From assembly GCA_945873125.1 (NCBI GenBank), contig CAMCBV010000019.1, forward strand, positions 1 through 54,921: a stretch of 54,921 nt of DNA, given 5' to 3'. The position numbers and the translations under genes are program-made. Of the stretch, positions 8,468 through 18,121 are shown piece after piece. This stretch comes from Prosthecobacter debontii (GTDB lineage: Bacteria > Verrucomicrobiota > Verrucomicrobiia > Verrucomicrobiales > Akkermansiaceae). Below the pieces are notes generated by a model, which was not told the origin of the DNA, did no database searches, and worked only from the letters and a program-made list of their open reading frames with translations. The stretch's first letter is position 1, and every line of letters begins with the position of its first letter.

Positions 8468-9826
8468 ATGCTCTATCTTTTGGGTATTGTTTTTTTCCTT
8501 TTGCTAAACGCGTTTTTCGTGGCCTCCGAGTTCGCCATCGTGAAGATCCGGCCAAGTCAGTTAGAATCCCACGGTAAAGATACGGGGGCAGACACTTCGC
8601 GTGCCCTGCATGTGGTAAAAAATTTGGATGGCTATCTCTCGGCAAACCAATTGGGAATCACGATCGCCTCTCTGGCACTGGGCTTCCTTGGCGAGCCTTT
8701 TGTGGAAGCGATGGTTTCTCCGCTGCTCTTCATGATCGGTATGCCGGAGAAAGCCAATATCCTTGGAATTGGATTCAGTCCGGTTTCAATGATTTCGTTT
8801 TTCCTGGCCATCGTATCATTCACTTTCCTTCATGTCGTGGTCGGCGAATTGTTACCGAAGTCGATTGCGATCCGTCGATCGCTTGGAACCACGATGTTAT
8901 TGGTGGGTCCTCTGCATCTTTTTTATAAAAGCTTTTTTTTGGTAATCCGCTTTTTTCAAGGGACGGCAAACTGGTTGTTGAAAAATATTTTCCGCATTGA
9001 TCCGATCAATGAGGGTGAATACGTCCACTCGGCTGAGGAACTCGCGATCCTAGTGACGCATTCCGGCAAGTTCAAGGAAGTGACTGATACCGAACGGGAG
9101 ATTTTGATCAATGCGCTGGAACTCAACGAATTATGGGTGCGCGATGTAATGACTCCCCGCAACGAGGTGATCGTGTTGGATGCTGACGAGCCTTTCAATA
9201 AAACCTTGGCAATTGCAATTCGCAGTAAGCACACCCGTTTTCCCTTGGTGAAAGGTCACCTTGATCAGGCGATCGGTCTGATTCATATCAAGGATTTGTT
9301 CAAGTTGATGAATGATCCGGATCCGGATTTGATGCGGATCAAGCGCGATTTGAAAATGGTTCCCGACACGATGCCATTGGACAGCTTGCTAAAGTTTTTC
9401 CTCAAAGAGCACGCACACCTTGCTATGGCTGTGGACGAGTTCGGGACGCCTGTGGGAATCGTGTTCCTCGACAACGTCATCGAGGAGTTGGTTGGAGATA
9501 TTCAGGACGAGTTCGATAACGAGCATTCACCTTTTGTTCGCATCAATGATGAAGAATTTGTGGTCGAAGGGTCCGTGACGCTCAATGATTTGGAAGGCTT
9601 CGCACCGCAACTTTATCTGGAAAGCGGCGAAGTGACGACCGTGGGTGGTTACATCACTCAACAACTCGAGCGTTTTCCAGAGGTAGGCGAATCGATCGTG
9701 ATCCTCGGCTATGAGGCCAAGGTCACCAGTACTGATGGACGCCGCGTCGGACAAATTCATTTCCGCAAGCTTGAGGAAGACGAAGTCGTTCCGGATATGA
9801 ACGGGACTTCGGATGATGAAGATTGA
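8468..9826 (+). CDS. HlyC/CorC family membrane protein with CBS pair
   Basis: A 452-residue CNNM/CorC-type membrane protein implicated in magnesium or cobalt homeostasis. The N-terminal DUF21 domain (about 1-190) has several transmembrane helices beginning MLYLLGIVFFLLLNAFFVASEFA. A paired CBS module (about 215-335; VRDVMTPRNEV, DEFGTPVGIV) follows, then the CorC_HlyC domain (about 345-435). The open frame extends upstream to 8291, overlapping the FmdB gene in another frame; the ATG at 8468 is chosen because it starts right at the first membrane helix. Confidence 0.92.
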   Translation: MLYLLGIVFFLLLNAFFVASEFAIVKIRPSQLESHGKDTGADTSRALHVVKNLDGYLSANQLGITIASLALGFLGEPFVEAMVSPLLFMIGMPEKANILGIGFSPVSMISFFLAIVSFTFLHVVVGELLPKSIAIRRSLGTTMLLVGPLHLFYKSFFLVIRFFQGTANWLLKNIFRIDPINEGEYVHSAEELAILVTHSGKFKEVTDTEREILINALELNELWVRDVMTPRNEVIVLDADEPFNKTLAIAIRSKHTRFPLVKGHLDQAIGLIHIKDLFKLMNDPDPDLMRIKRDLKMVPDTMPLDSLLKFFLKEHAHLAMAVDEFGTPVGIVFLDNVIEELVGDIQDEFDNEHSPFVRINDEEFVVEGSVTLNDLEGFAPQLYLESGEVTTVGGYITQQLERFPEVGESIVILGYEAKVTSTDGRRVGQIHFRKLEEDEVVPDMNGTSDDED

Positions 9827-9900
9827 TGATTGGTGGGGGCGGGAGTGAGTGTCACACTCCTTGTGGCCATAGGGTGTCTCAACCTACGAAAGATTAGCAA

Positions 9901-9930
9901 ACGGTGAGACGCCTTTTGGTCTCATTCCGT
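9901..9930. terminator. Hairpin between the CorC-like and zinc-ribbon genes
   Basis: ACGGTGAGAC pairs with GTCTCATTCCGT (two-base bulge) around an 8-base loop containing TTTT. No clear T-tail follows. It could be a weak terminator or a small dispersed palindrome. Confidence 0.35.
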
Positions 9931-9995
9931 GAGAAAGCACCAGCCCTTGGAATTTTAAGCGGGTCGAGCTTGCGGAGTCGGTGTGGGAAGGGTAG

Positions 9996-10709
9996 ATGTT
10001 TCTCATGTTGGATGAGATACGAGGATTGTTGATTTTACAGGATAGGGACAAGCGCTTGCTGACCTTGGCAAAAGACTTGGCAAAGTTGCCGCAGGAGGAA
10101 GCCCGGGCCCGAGCGAAGCTTGCGGGGGATGAAGCGGCGGTGAAGCAAGCGAAGGATGCTTTGAATGAGGTTGAGCTGCGGGTGAAGAAAATCGAAATGG
10201 ATGCGGAGACGCGCCGTACCACGGTCAAGCGGTTGAGGGTGCAACAGTTCGAGACCAAGAAGAATGAGGAATACAATGCCTTGGGTCACGAAATCACGAG
10301 GTATGAAAAAGAGGTGGATGAGTTTGAAACCAGAGAGCTTCAAGCGATGGAGGAAGTGGACGGGTATCGGATCAAATTTCAGGCAGCCAACGAGGATTTG
10401 GGAAAAACCCGTGCGATTGTGGATGCAGATCTTGCAGCAATACGTGAACGGCATACACGGATGGAGCAGCAGCAGAAAGAGCTACATGCCGAGCGCGACA
10501 AGCTGGTGCAGTCGGTTTCCGAGGATATCCTGCCTCTTTACGAAAAATTATTGAAATCCAAGGATGGCACCGCGATCGCAACCTTGCGGGGTGGAAAATG
10601 CACGGGCTGCAACATGAAGGTCATCGCCTCGACAGCCATTGCGGTACAGGCAGAGAAAGAGATTACGCAATGCGAGAACTGCGGACGGATCCTTGCCATG
10701 GATGAGTGA
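9996..10709 (+). CDS. Coiled-coil C4 zinc-ribbon protein (DUF164)
   Basis: A 237-residue cytoplasmic protein with a long coiled coil (about 20-180, many Ala/Glu/Lys heptads) followed by a C-terminal zinc ribbon with CTGC and CENC. This is the C4-type zinc-ribbon/DUF164 architecture found across many bacteria, thought to act as a nucleic-acid-binding scaffold; no enzyme activity is established. The ATG at 9996 has GGAAGGG just upstream; an ATG three codons later is possible. The stop overlaps the start of the squalene/phytoene synthase-like gene, so the two are coupled. Confidence 0.88.
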   Translation: MFLMLDEIRGLLILQDRDKRLLTLAKDLAKLPQEEARARAKLAGDEAAVKQAKDALNEVELRVKKIEMDAETRRTTVKRLRVQQFETKKNEEYNALGHEITRYEKEVDEFETRELQAMEEVDGYRIKFQAANEDLGKTRAIVDADLAAIRERHTRMEQQQKELHAERDKLVQSVSEDILPLYEKLLKSKDGTAIATLRGGKCTGCNMKVIASTAIAVQAEKEITQCENCGRILAMDE

Positions 10710-11620
10710 TGAGCAGGCAACTTGAAACGGAAGTTCTCAAGGGGGTATCGCGTTCGTTTTACCTTAGTCTTCGTTTGCTTCCGCGTCCGATGAGGCATGC
10801 TGCCGGCATCGCTTACCTTTTGGCAAGGACGAGCGATACGGTTGCGGACTCTGTGGTCGGAACGGCTGAGGAGCGTATCGAATCGTTGTTGGATTATTTA
10901 AAGCAGGTGAGGGGCGAAGCTCCGCGCCAAGCATTTCCTGAAAATATGTATCAGGGAATCAATGACAAGCGCGAGGCAAACTTGCTTCGGAGTCATTTGG
11001 AAATTTTGCAAGCCCTGCGTGGTTTGGGGTCGGAGGAGATCAAGCTGATTGATGAAGTCTTGGAAACGATCATCGGCGGTCAGATTCTGGATATTGAGAG
11101 ATTTGGAAAGGCAGGGAGTGAGTTGGCTGCTTTGAAACATCCTGACGAGTTGGATGATTATGCGTGGCGGGTTGCGGGGTGTGTGGGCTTGTTTTGGACG
11201 CGGTTGGGTTTTCTGAAAATGGGGATAAAGTTTTCCCATCATTCGCAAGCAGAACTGGAGCAGTGGGCGGTGGAATACGGCAAAGGGTTGCAGTTGGTGA
11301 ATATTCTGAGGGATTTCCAAGCGGACCGGGGGATGGGTCGGTGTTACCTGCCAGTCGCAAACCCGAAGGATGATGCGGCTTGTTTGAGGGAATTTTTGAA
11401 ATGGAGGAAGGTCGCGCTGGATAAAGTCGCTTACGGTCGGGCGTATGCTGGGAAGTTGTGTGGCCTAAGGTTGCGTTTGGCCAGCGGATTGCCGGCGGCG
11501 ATCGCAGAGGAGACTTTGAAATCCCTGGATGTCGGAGATTTGTCCGCACTTGAGCCTAGGATCAAAATTTCCCGAAGCCGGCTCTACAGCCTGATTTTAC
11601 GGGAATTTCTGAAGATTTAA
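10709..11620 (+). CDS. Squalene/phytoene synthase family protein
   Basis: Trans-isoprenyl diphosphate synthase of 303 residues, head-to-head type. The first Asp-rich motif is LARTSDTVADS (about 33-43) and the second is NILRDFQADRGMGRCYLP, binding Mg2+ and the diphosphates. Products in the family are presqualene diphosphate, hydroxysqualene, squalene or phytoene. Without the HpnC/HpnE partners nearby, the product cannot be assigned; squalene or presqualene for hopanoid or sterol-like lipids is my guess. Start: ATG at 10709 sharing its A with the previous stop; a GTG one codon earlier is possible. Confidence 0.85.
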   Translation: MSRQLETEVLKGVSRSFYLSLRLLPRPMRHAAGIAYLLARTSDTVADSVVGTAEERIESLLDYLKQVRGEAPRQAFPENMYQGINDKREANLLRSHLEILQALRGLGSEEIKLIDEVLETIIGGQILDIERFGKAGSELAALKHPDELDDYAWRVAGCVGLFWTRLGFLKMGIKFSHHSQAELEQWAVEYGKGLQLVNILRDFQADRGMGRCYLPVANPKDDAACLREFLKWRKVALDKVAYGRAYAGKLCGLRLRLASGLPAAIAEETLKSLDVGDLSALEPRIKISRSRLYSLILREFLKI

Positions 11621-11703
11621 AATTCAGCCCAATCAAAAATCGTAAAGGCGCTTCGCTCGGAGTTTGACAAGTCAGGCACGACCAAAGAAAAACAGATCAA
11701 CTT

Positions 11704-12714
11704 ATGAGTTCACTTAAATTACACAACGCCATGTGGCCGGGTCTGGTTGGTAAAGAACCGGATACAGATCACCCTCCCATTTCTTTGGATCACATGCTGG
11801 AGCTCACAGCTGCAGCCGAGGTCAACGGAATCAAATATGACGGGGTTGACCTGTTTATTTTCCACCCGCACACCGATCCTGACGCATCTGATATCGAAAT
11901 CCGTAAGATGGCCGATAAGATTGCTGCCAAGGGGCTTTCCGTAGGTTCTTTGGTCGCTCCAGTTTGGCCGGGCACGGTTGGCGGTCCTGCATTCGGCAGT
12001 GACGATGACATGAAGAACTTCGTGCTCGCAGTTGAGAAAACCTGCCGCATTGCAAAAATTCTCAACGAGCACGGTGTTCGTAAATCTGGAATCATTCGTG
12101 TGGATACTGCTGGCGGCACCGCGGACTTCGCTAAAGATCCCGCAGGCAACACCGCCAAGGTTGCCAAGACTTTCCGTGAGGCAGGTAAAGTCGCGGAGCA
12201 ATTCGGCGAGCGCATCGCTGCTGAAGGTGAAATCTGCTGGGGTGGCTTCCATTCATGGAAAGCTGCCGTTGATACGCTCGAGGCGACCAATATGCCGGGA
12301 GTGGTTGGTTTCCAAGCAGATCTTGCTCACACCTACCTCTACCTCATGGGTTACAACGCGCCTGAGGCAGCGCTTCTCCAAGCGGGATACAGTGACGAGG
12401 AATTCTGGCCTGCATACAAAATCATGACCGATGCGCTGCGCCCGTGGACACTCGATTTCCATGTCGCTCAGAACGACGGTTCCGTGCACGGCACAGGCTC
12501 GCACGATAAAACCGGTCGCCACTGCCCGGCAGATGATCCGAATGGCAAACTCGATATCGCCAAGTGTTCATCCTACTGGCTGCAAGGCGCTGCGGAACGC
12601 GGCATCAAACACATCTGTTGGGATGGCTGCATGTTCGATAACGCGGTTCTCGAAGCTCCGGCAACTTGGAACGCGATCCTCAAAGCCATGATCGACGTCA
12701 ACAAGGCCCTTTAA
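11704..12714 (+). CDS. Sugar phosphate isomerase/epimerase (AP_endonuc_2 TIM barrel)
   Basis: A 336-residue xylose-isomerase-like TIM-barrel protein. Visible pieces include [46 protein letters not shown] and DFHVAQNDG, whose Glu, Asp and His residues suit a divalent metal site. Members isomerise or epimerise sugars or sugar derivatives. It lies 26 bases before a Gfo/Idh/MocA dehydrogenase and one gene from a DUF1080 protein. This trio is common in Verrucomicrobiota and Planctomycetota and is linked to oxidation and cleavage of glycosides through 3-keto intermediates. The exact substrate is unknown. No signal peptide. Confidence 0.85.
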   Translation: MSSLKLHNAMWPGLVGKEPDTDHPPISLDHMLELTAAAEVNGIKYDGVDLFIFHPHTDPDASDIEIRKMADKIAAKGLSVGSLVAPVWPGTVGGPAFGSDDDMKNFVLAVEKTCRIAKILNEHGVRKSGIIRVDTAGGTADFAKDPAGNTAKVAKTFREAGKVAEQFGERIAAEGEICWGGFHSWKAAVDTLEATNMPGVVGFQADLAHTYLYLMGYNAPEAALLQAGYSDEEFWPAYKIMTDALRPWTLDFHVAQNDGSVHGTGSHDKTGRHCPADDPNGKLDIAKCSSYWLQGAAERGIKHICWDGCMFDNAVLEAPATWNAILKAMIDVNKAL

Positions 12715-12740
12715 TCATCCAAATCCCGAACTTTATCTTT

Positions 12741-13892
12741 ATGTCCAAGAAACCAATCCGCATCGGACTCATCGGCTACGGCTTCATGGGTCGCACTCAC
12801 TCCAACGCCTACTCTCAACTCGAACACTTTTTCGATACTGAACACGTTCCTGTCCGCCAGGCTGTCTGTGGTCGTGACGAGGAAAAAGTCAAAGCGTTCG
12901 CTGAAAAGTGGGGCTATGCCTCTTACGAAACCGACTGGCGTGAGCTGGTGAAACGCGACGATATCGACGCGGTCGATATCTGCACTCCTAACAATTCCCA
13001 TGCGGAGATCGCTCTCGCCTGTATCGCCAACGGCAAAATGATCCTTTGTGAAAAGCCCCTCGCTCTTAACGGAGTGGAAGGTGAGAAGATGGTTGAGGCC
13101 GTCGAAAAATCCGGTTTGCCAAACCTGGTGTGGTATAACTACCGATTCCTTCCGGCCGTGACGCTGGCGAAAAACATCGTTGCTGCCGGTGAGTTGGGTC
13201 GGGTCTTCCATTACCGTGCGAACTTCCTGCAGGACTGGACGATTTCAGAGGAACTCCCGCAAGGCGGCGCCGGTCTATGGCGTCTCGATGCGGCAGCCGC
13301 AGGTTCAGGGGTGACGGGTGACTTGCTCGCGCATTGCATCGACACCGCACGTTGGATCAACGGCGACATCGTTTCCGTTTCAGCGATGACCGAAACCTTC
13401 ATCAAAGAGCGCATGCATACGGAAACAGGCAAGAAACATCCGGTGACCATCGATGATGCATGCGCCTTCCTTGCCCGCTTTGAAAACGGATCACTTGCGA
13501 TTTTTGAATCGACCCGCTACGCGCGCGGCCACAAGGCCTTGAACACCTTTGAAATCAACGGTGAGAAAAAATCCCTCGCATGGGATCTTCACGATCTCAA
13601 CCGTCTGGAGTATTTTGATCACGGTGTTCCCGGCGACCGTCGCGGCTGGAGCAGCATCCATTGCTCGGATGGAGATCATCCTTATGCGGGTAACTGGTGG
13701 GTTCCGGGTCTCTGCCTTGGTTACGAGCATTCGTTTACCCATGCTCTCGTGGAGTTCTTCAAGTCGCTCGATCATCCATCGGCGCCGATCAACTACCCAG
13801 ACTTCCGTCATGCTTTGGGCACCCAATATGTCTGTGACGCGGTGCTTGAATCCGCGAAGTCAGGTCAGTGGGTTGAAGTTAAAAAAGCGTAA
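12741..13892 (+). CDS. Gfo/Idh/MocA family NAD(P)-dependent oxidoreductase
   Basis: A 383-residue dehydrogenase. The N-terminal Rossmann motif is [12 protein letters not shown] (about 8-19) and the family signature EKPLALN lies near 100-106. The C-terminal alpha/beta domain contains [13 protein letters not shown], where Asp and His are the usual catalytic pair. It oxidises or reduces a sugar or inositol-type hydroxyl. Start ATG at 12741 is preferred to 12666, which lies inside the upstream gene. It is co-transcribed with the isomerase (26-base gap) and is followed by a strong terminator. No Tat signal, so it is cytoplasmic. Confidence 0.9.
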   Translation: MSKKPIRIGLIGYGFMGRTHSNAYSQLEHFFDTEHVPVRQAVCGRDEEKVKAFAEKWGYASYETDWRELVKRDDIDAVDICTPNNSHAEIALACIANGKMILCEKPLALNGVEGEKMVEAVEKSGLPNLVWYNYRFLPAVTLAKNIVAAGELGRVFHYRANFLQDWTISEELPQGGAGLWRLDAAAAGSGVTGDLLAHCIDTARWINGDIVSVSAMTETFIKERMHTETGKKHPVTIDDACAFLARFENGSLAIFESTRYARGHKALNTFEINGEKKSLAWDLHDLNRLEYFDHGVPGDRRGWSSIHCSDGDHPYAGNWWVPGLCLGYEHSFTHALVEFFKSLDHPSAPINYPDFRHALGTQYVCDAVLESAKSGQWVEVKKA

Positions 13893-13905
13893 ACGTCGTT
13901 TCTTT

Positions 13906-13941
13906 AAAGCCTCCGTGGATTGATCCGCGGGGGCTTTTTTT
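13906..13941 (+). terminator. Rho-independent terminator after the Gfo/Idh/MocA gene
   Basis: A stem of AAAGCCTCCGTGGAT against ATCCGCGGGGGCTTT with a two-base loop and one mismatch, followed by a T-run. It closes the isomerase-dehydrogenase operon. Confidence 0.85.
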
Positions 13942-14148
13942 GTTGGAGAGCCGCGCCTCCGGTGGGCTGCATGATCAAATAAAAATTCCAGAGAGTAAGT
14001 CGCAGTCTTGAATAAAAGGTGTGCCCTCACGGAGATGATGCTCTATCTTTCATTTACATTTCTGTATTGCTGAACTTTTAATTTGAAATATTCTCTCTTC
14101 TCCTCCTGTATCTCCTCTCTCCTTATTTAAAAAAATCCCGAAAAACCT

Positions 14149-14850
14149 ATGAAAACCTTCTCATCCCTGTTTTGTCTCTTCCTGATTTCCCAAAGTGCTT
14201 TCGCTGAGGATATGAATGTTCTTACGAAGGCGGAAGCAGACGCAGGTTGGGTCTTGTTGTTCGATGGTAAGGATGCATCACAACATTTCCGTGGTTATAA
14301 AAAAGAGGCTCTTCCCGAGCAGTGGGTGGTTGAGGATGCAGCGCTCTGCCGTAAGGGCGGGGGAGATGTGATCACGAAAGAGAAATATGAGAACTTCGAG
14401 TTCTCGATTGATTGGAAAATCAGCGAGGGAGGTAACTCAGGAATCATGTTCAAAGTCTTGGAAGGAAACGGGCCTCCGTATAAAACCGGTCCGGAAGCGC
14501 AGATCATTGATAACGTGAAAGGCAAAGATGCTCAGAAATCGGGTTGGATGTATCAACTCTACGCCGCAGATAAAGACACCACCAAGCCCGCGGGTGAGTG
14601 GAATCGGTTCGTGCTCAAATGCCAAAAGACGGCAACTGGCACCTACAAGTGTGAACATTGGATGAACGGTGAGAAATACGTTGAATACGAGATTGGATCA
14701 GATGACTGGAAACAAAAAGTCGCCAAATCGAAGTTTGCGACATGGAAAGAATTTGGCACCGCTGATGCAGGTCACATCTGTTTGCAAGATCACGGAAATC
14801 CCGTGTGGTTTCGTAACATCAAGATTCGGAAGCTGGAGCCGCTGAAGTGA
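14149..14850 (+). CDS. Secreted DUF1080 protein (3-keto-glycoside hydrolase-like)
   Basis: A 233-residue exported protein. A Sec signal peptide (about 1-19, cleavage after SAFA) is followed by one DUF1080 domain with concanavalin/LamG-like fold. Typical elements are WVLLFDGKDASQHFRGYK, EFSIDWKISEGGNSGIMF, GPEAQIIDN and a C-terminal GHICLQDHGNPVWFRNIKIR. DUF1080 proteins have been connected with hydrolysis of 3-keto-glucosides in gut and soil bacteria. The upstream isomerase and dehydrogenase genes fit such a pathway, though a terminator separates them. Catalytic activity here is inferred. Confidence 0.87.
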   Translation: MKTFSSLFCLFLISQSAFAEDMNVLTKAEADAGWVLLFDGKDASQHFRGYKKEALPEQWVVEDAALCRKGGGDVITKEKYENFEFSIDWKISEGGNSGIMFKVLEGNGPPYKTGPEAQIIDNVKGKDAQKSGWMYQLYAADKDTTKPAGEWNRFVLKCQKTATGTYKCEHWMNGEKYVEYEIGSDDWKQKVAKSKFATWKEFGTADAGHICLQDHGNPVWFRNIKIRKLEPLK

Positions 14851-14856
14851 GGTGAA

Positions 14857-14907
14857 GAAGCTGCGAGACGCAGCTTGGACGGCCTGCGGTGGGACGCCGC
14901 AGCTACA
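14857..14907. repeat. GGGACGCCGC-type palindromic repeat, copy A
   Basis: Contains the hairpin AAGCTGCGAGACGCAGCTT, then GGACGGCCTGC, then GGGACGCCGCAGCTAC. Copy B at 48655-48710 has the same layout (GGCGGGACGCCGC, ACGGCCTGC, GCAGCTAC). In both copies the right edge supplies or touches the stop codon of a minus-strand gene (the AvtA-like gene here, hemW there). Confidence 0.75.
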
Positions 14908-16165
14908 GTGAGTTCTCGACTTCTTCGGCAATTATGGTCAATCCATCGCGAACAACGGATTCGTGCATGGCGAAGGAGACGCGGATGCATTCTTGGCGGT
15001 GGCGCCAGTGAGTGTCGTCACAGCCGAAGAAGAAATGTTCTCCAGGAATGATGAGGACTTCGCGGGCTTTGAGGCGTTGATAGAGTTCGGATGAAGTGAT
15101 GGGAAGATCAGGAAACCAGAACCAGAGAAACAAAGCGCCTTCGCTGCGATGCATGTGCCATTTGAAGCGATCGCCAAAAATTTCACGCGCTACCTTTTGG
15201 GCGAAGAGAGATTTTTCACGATAGAAAGGACGGATGACGTTTTCGCTGAGTTTCAGGATCTCACCGCTGCGGATCAAAGGCAGGGCGATTTGTTGGCCGA
15301 TGCTTGGGTTTGAAAGCCCAGTGATTGCGGTCATGGACGACAGTGCGGAAATGATTTCTGCAGGACCAACGACGATCCCCGTGCGGGTTCCAGGAAGACC
15401 GAGTTTGGAGAGACTGAGAGTTAGGATGACGTGTTCGTCCCAGTGAGGTGAAGCCTCTGTAAAAATGATTTTTGGAAATGGCGCGCCGTAGGCGTTGTCG
15501 ATGATGAACGGGATGCCTTTGGCTTTGGTGAGTTCGGATAGACGTAGAATTTCCGCATCGCTCAACACGTTGCCAGTGGGATTGGTGGGGCGTGACACAG
15601 TGACCGCCGCGATGTCGAGGCCGATATCGAGGTTATCGAAATCGATGTAATATTTAAATTCGTTAGGGCCGGTGTGTTCGATGGTCGGTTTGACGGCGAC
15701 AAACATATCGGGATCCAAACCTTGGGCGGCGTAGCCGATGTATTCCGGCACGAGGGGAAAGAGGATCTTGCGTTTGGTGCCGTCTGGCATGGTGCCAGCG
15801 AGGAGATTGAAAAGGTAAAAGAACGCGGTTTGTCCACCACTGGTCAGGCACACATTTTCAGGGCCGACATTCCAGCCGAAGGTATCGCGCAACATCGATG
15901 CAATGGCTTTAATGAATTCTGGATTGCCTCTCGGCGGATCGTAAGTGGTGAGCATTTTCTGCGTAGCCATCTCGTCTGCGGCGATTTCAGAGAGTCGCTT
16001 CTGCCAGATCGCGTTCACCTCCGGAACTTGGGCTGGTTGTCCTCCACCGAGCATTTTCATGTTCGGACCGGCGTTGGCTAGGGCGTTACCGAGATCATCC
16101 ATGAGATCACCAATACCGCTGCCGCCACCGAGAAGTTGTCCGACTTTTGAAAAGGAAAGGTTCAT
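14903..16165 (-). CDS. avtA: Valine-pyruvate aminotransferase-like (AvtA family)
   Basis: PLP-dependent fold-type I aminotransferase of 420 residues. The N-terminus (GIGDLMDDLGNALANAG, MLGGGQPAQVP) matches AvtA, which interconverts valine and pyruvate with 2-ketoisovalerate and alanine. The PLP lysine lies in LSLSKLGLPGTRTG, and SRPTNPTGN and IIDNAYGAPFP are the usual cofactor contacts. The ATG at 16165 gives the normal AvtA start; the frame extends 13 codons further. Its TAG stop lies in a dispersed repeat. It is divergent from the MalY/PatB-like gene, with a long inverted repeat between them. Confidence 0.88.
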   Translation of the reverse strand: MNLSFSKVGQLLGGGSGIGDLMDDLGNALANAGPNMKMLGGGQPAQVPEVNAIWQKRLSEIAADEMATQKMLTTYDPPRGNPEFIKAIASMLRDTFGWNVGPENVCLTSGGQTAFFYLFNLLAGTMPDGTKRKILFPLVPEYIGYAAQGLDPDMFVAVKPTIEHTGPNEFKYYIDFDNLDIGLDIAAVTVSRPTNPTGNVLSDAEILRLSELTKAKGIPFIIDNAYGAPFPKIIFTEASPHWDEHVILTLSLSKLGLPGTRTGIVVGPAEIISALSSMTAITGLSNPSIGQQIALPLIRSGEILKLSENVIRPFYREKSLFAQKVAREIFGDRFKWHMHRSEGALFLWFWFPDLPITSSELYQRLKAREVLIIPGEHFFFGCDDTHWRHRQECIRVSFAMHESVVRDGLTIIAEEVENSL

Positions 16166-16224
16166 TACGGGGTGGATTGTTTTGGATTGGGGAGGAAATA
16201 CCAACCCCTAATTGCAGAGTATTT

Positions 16225-16324
16225 TTAACCACGAATTTCACGAATTGCTCGAATTATAATAGAAAAGAATTCAATATTACATTCGTCTTTCTTCATTCGT
16301 GTCATTCGTGAAATTCGTGGTTAA
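16225..16324. repeat. Long inverted repeat of the ATTCGTG family
   Basis: Perfect 21-base arms at 16225-16245 and 16304-16324 (left arm begins TTAACCACGAATTTCACG) with a 58-base AT-rich loop. It sits between divergent genes. Related words are seen at 224-252 and in the inverted repeat at 50960-51096. Confidence 0.9.
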
Positions 16325-16377
16325 CTCTTTAGATTGTGAGGTTGCAAAGTGCTGGTCTTGGCGACAGTTTCGGCGTT

Positions 16378-17523
16378 ATGAAATTTGATTTCGATACAGT
16401 GGTCGCGAGGAAAGGAACGGGCTGCATCAAATTTGATCGCAGGCCGGAGCTGGATCCGTTCTGGGTGGCAGATATGGATTTCGTATCGGCTCCGCCCATT
16501 ATCGAGGCTTTGCACAAGCGGGTGAATCACGGAGTTTTTGGCTACGCCCAAGCACACAGGGGTTTGGTAGATGCAATCGCGGATTATTTGAAAAATCGCC
16601 GTCACTCCATCTTGAATCCCGATCACCTCATCCATCTCGGTGGGTTGGTGCCCGCGCTCTCACTCGCTGCTCGTGCATTTTGTGGAGAGGGCGATGAGTT
16701 GATGACATGCACACCGGTCTATCCTCCTTTCCTTGGCGTTCATAAAGACGCGGGTGCAAAATTGCTTACGGTCGATCACGTATTCGTCAATGGTCGCTGG
16801 GAATTCGATTGGGATGCGATGGAGAAAGCGGTTTCGGCAAAAACGAAAATCTTCCTACTATGCAATCCGCAGAACTCATTGGGTCGGGTTTATTCAAAAG
16901 ACGAGGTCATCCGGCTCGCGCATTTCTGCGTGAAACATGATCTGGTCTTGGTCTCCGATGAGATACACTGCGATTTGATTTTCGATGAAACCGCGACCGC
17001 GCATTTCTCTGCTCTCCAATTACCATCCGAACTCGCTGCGCGTTCCATCACTCTGCTTTCACCTAGCAAGACCTGGAACATCGCGGGCTTGGGTTATGCG
17101 TTTGCAATCATCCCAGACGATTCCATTCGTAGAAAATTCAATGCAGCCAGAGGACACACTTTAGCTGAGATCAATGCGCTTTCTTACTATGCGGCGGAAG
17201 CGGCTTATCGGGATGGCGAACCATGGCGCCAGGAATTGATTTCTTATCTCACAGGAAATCGCGATGAGCTGGTCCGCTTCATCAACGAAGAATGCGAGGC
17301 GTTATCGATACACGCACCCGAAGCAACCTATCTCGCATGGATCGATGCCAGGAAACTCGGTGTCGAAAACCCCGCAAACTTTTTCGAAAAAGAAGCCGGT
17401 CTTTTCCTTTCCGACGGCGCGTTCTTCGGTTGGCCCGGCTGGGTAAGGTTTAACTTCGGTTGCCCGAGATCGAGGATGATGGAGGGGCTAGAGAAGATGA
17501 AGAGTGCGATCGCGAAGTTCTGA
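16378..17523 (+). CDS. MalY/PatB family PLP-dependent C-S lyase or aminotransferase
   Basis: A 381-residue fold-type I PLP enzyme of the MalY/PatB group, usually cystathionine beta-lyase. Features are DPFWVADMDF near the N-terminus, LLCNPQNSLGRVY, LVSDEIHCDLIF and the PLP lysine in SPSKTWNIAGLGYAF. It probably cleaves cystathionine or cysteine conjugates to a thiol, pyruvate and ammonia. The ATG at 16378 is chosen; the frame opens at a GTG at 16336. It begins 53 bases after the inverted repeat. The following gene is convergent. Confidence 0.88.
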   Translation: MKFDFDTVVARKGTGCIKFDRRPELDPFWVADMDFVSAPPIIEALHKRVNHGVFGYAQAHRGLVDAIADYLKNRRHSILNPDHLIHLGGLVPALSLAARAFCGEGDELMTCTPVYPPFLGVHKDAGAKLLTVDHVFVNGRWEFDWDAMEKAVSAKTKIFLLCNPQNSLGRVYSKDEVIRLAHFCVKHDLVLVSDEIHCDLIFDETATAHFSALQLPSELAARSITLLSPSKTWNIAGLGYAFAIIPDDSIRRKFNAARGHTLAEINALSYYAAEAAYRDGEPWRQELISYLTGNRDELVRFINEECEALSIHAPEATYLAWIDARKLGVENPANFFEKEAGLFLSDGAFFGWPGWVRFNFGCPRSRMMEGLEKMKSAIAKF

Positions 17524-17557
17524 GAAAGAGCGGTTTTCTGCCTTCTTGAAATTTTAA

Positions 17558-17953
17558 TTAAGCTCCCACCATTCTCAACCACTCACTGAGGTTGTAGTAA
17601 TTCGTGATGCGTTTGATTTTCCCGTCGCAAAGCTCGAAGAACGCACCGATTCTCAGGTGATAGGTTTGTCCATTCGCCGCAGGTAAGCCGTCATCGGTTG
17701 CGACATACTTTCCACGAATGAAAAACTCTGCAGCGACGCGGTTTGGGGTTTCGCTGGTGAACACGACAAGATCTTCGACTTGTTCTTGATAGCAACGATC
17801 CATTCTTTCGAGAAACGTGCGAAAAGTTTCGCGTCCGACCTCTTTATTGCCTTCGTTGATTTCGTGAACGACATCATCTGCTAGCATTTCCAAAAGTGCC
17901 TCGCGGTCGCCGGAGTTGAATGTATCATAGTAATGTTGGACTAGTTCTTTCAT
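17558..17953 (-). CDS. NTF2/SnoaL-like small protein
   Basis: A 131-residue protein with the cone-shaped SnoaL/NTF2 fold pattern. It has an N-terminal helix region (VQHYYDTFNSGDREALLEMLADDVVHEIN), an Arg/Phe-rich middle (GRETFRTFLERMDRCY) and C-terminal strands ending KIKRITNYYNLSEWLRM. This family includes ketosteroid isomerase-like enzymes and many proteins of unknown role. The ATG at 17953 is preferred; the longer frame to 18040 is translated repeat DNA. It is convergent with the MalY/PatB-like gene. Confidence 0.8.
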   Translation of the reverse strand: MKELVQHYYDTFNSGDREALLEMLADDVVHEINEGNKEVGRETFRTFLERMDRCYQEQVEDLVVFTSETPNRVAAEFFIRGKYVATDDGLPAANGQTYHLRIGAFFELCDGKIKRITNYYNLSEWLRMVGA

Positions 17954-17980
17954 GGTAGGTGATGAATTGAATTCAGAAAT

Positions 17981-18105
17981 TGAACCGCAGATGGACACAG
18001 ATGAACGCAGATATAAAGAGAATTGTAAAAAGCTCTTCAATGATCTGTGTCCATTTGACTACGTTGCCCTCCGTCCATGTTTGCTTCGCTACCATCTGCG
18101 GTTCA
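17981..18105. repeat. Nested inverted repeat (ACCGCAGATGG type)
   Basis: Outer perfect 14-base arms TGAACCGCAGATGG (17981-17994) and CCATCTGCGGTTCA (18092-18105). An inner pair GGACACAGAT (17993-18002) and ATCTGTGTCC (18043-18052) is nested inside, so the right arm is interrupted by about 40 bases of other sequence. It resembles the ATTCGTG family in layout and lies between two minus-strand genes. Confidence 0.85.
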
Positions 18106-18121
18106 TTCATTCTTTTGAAAT

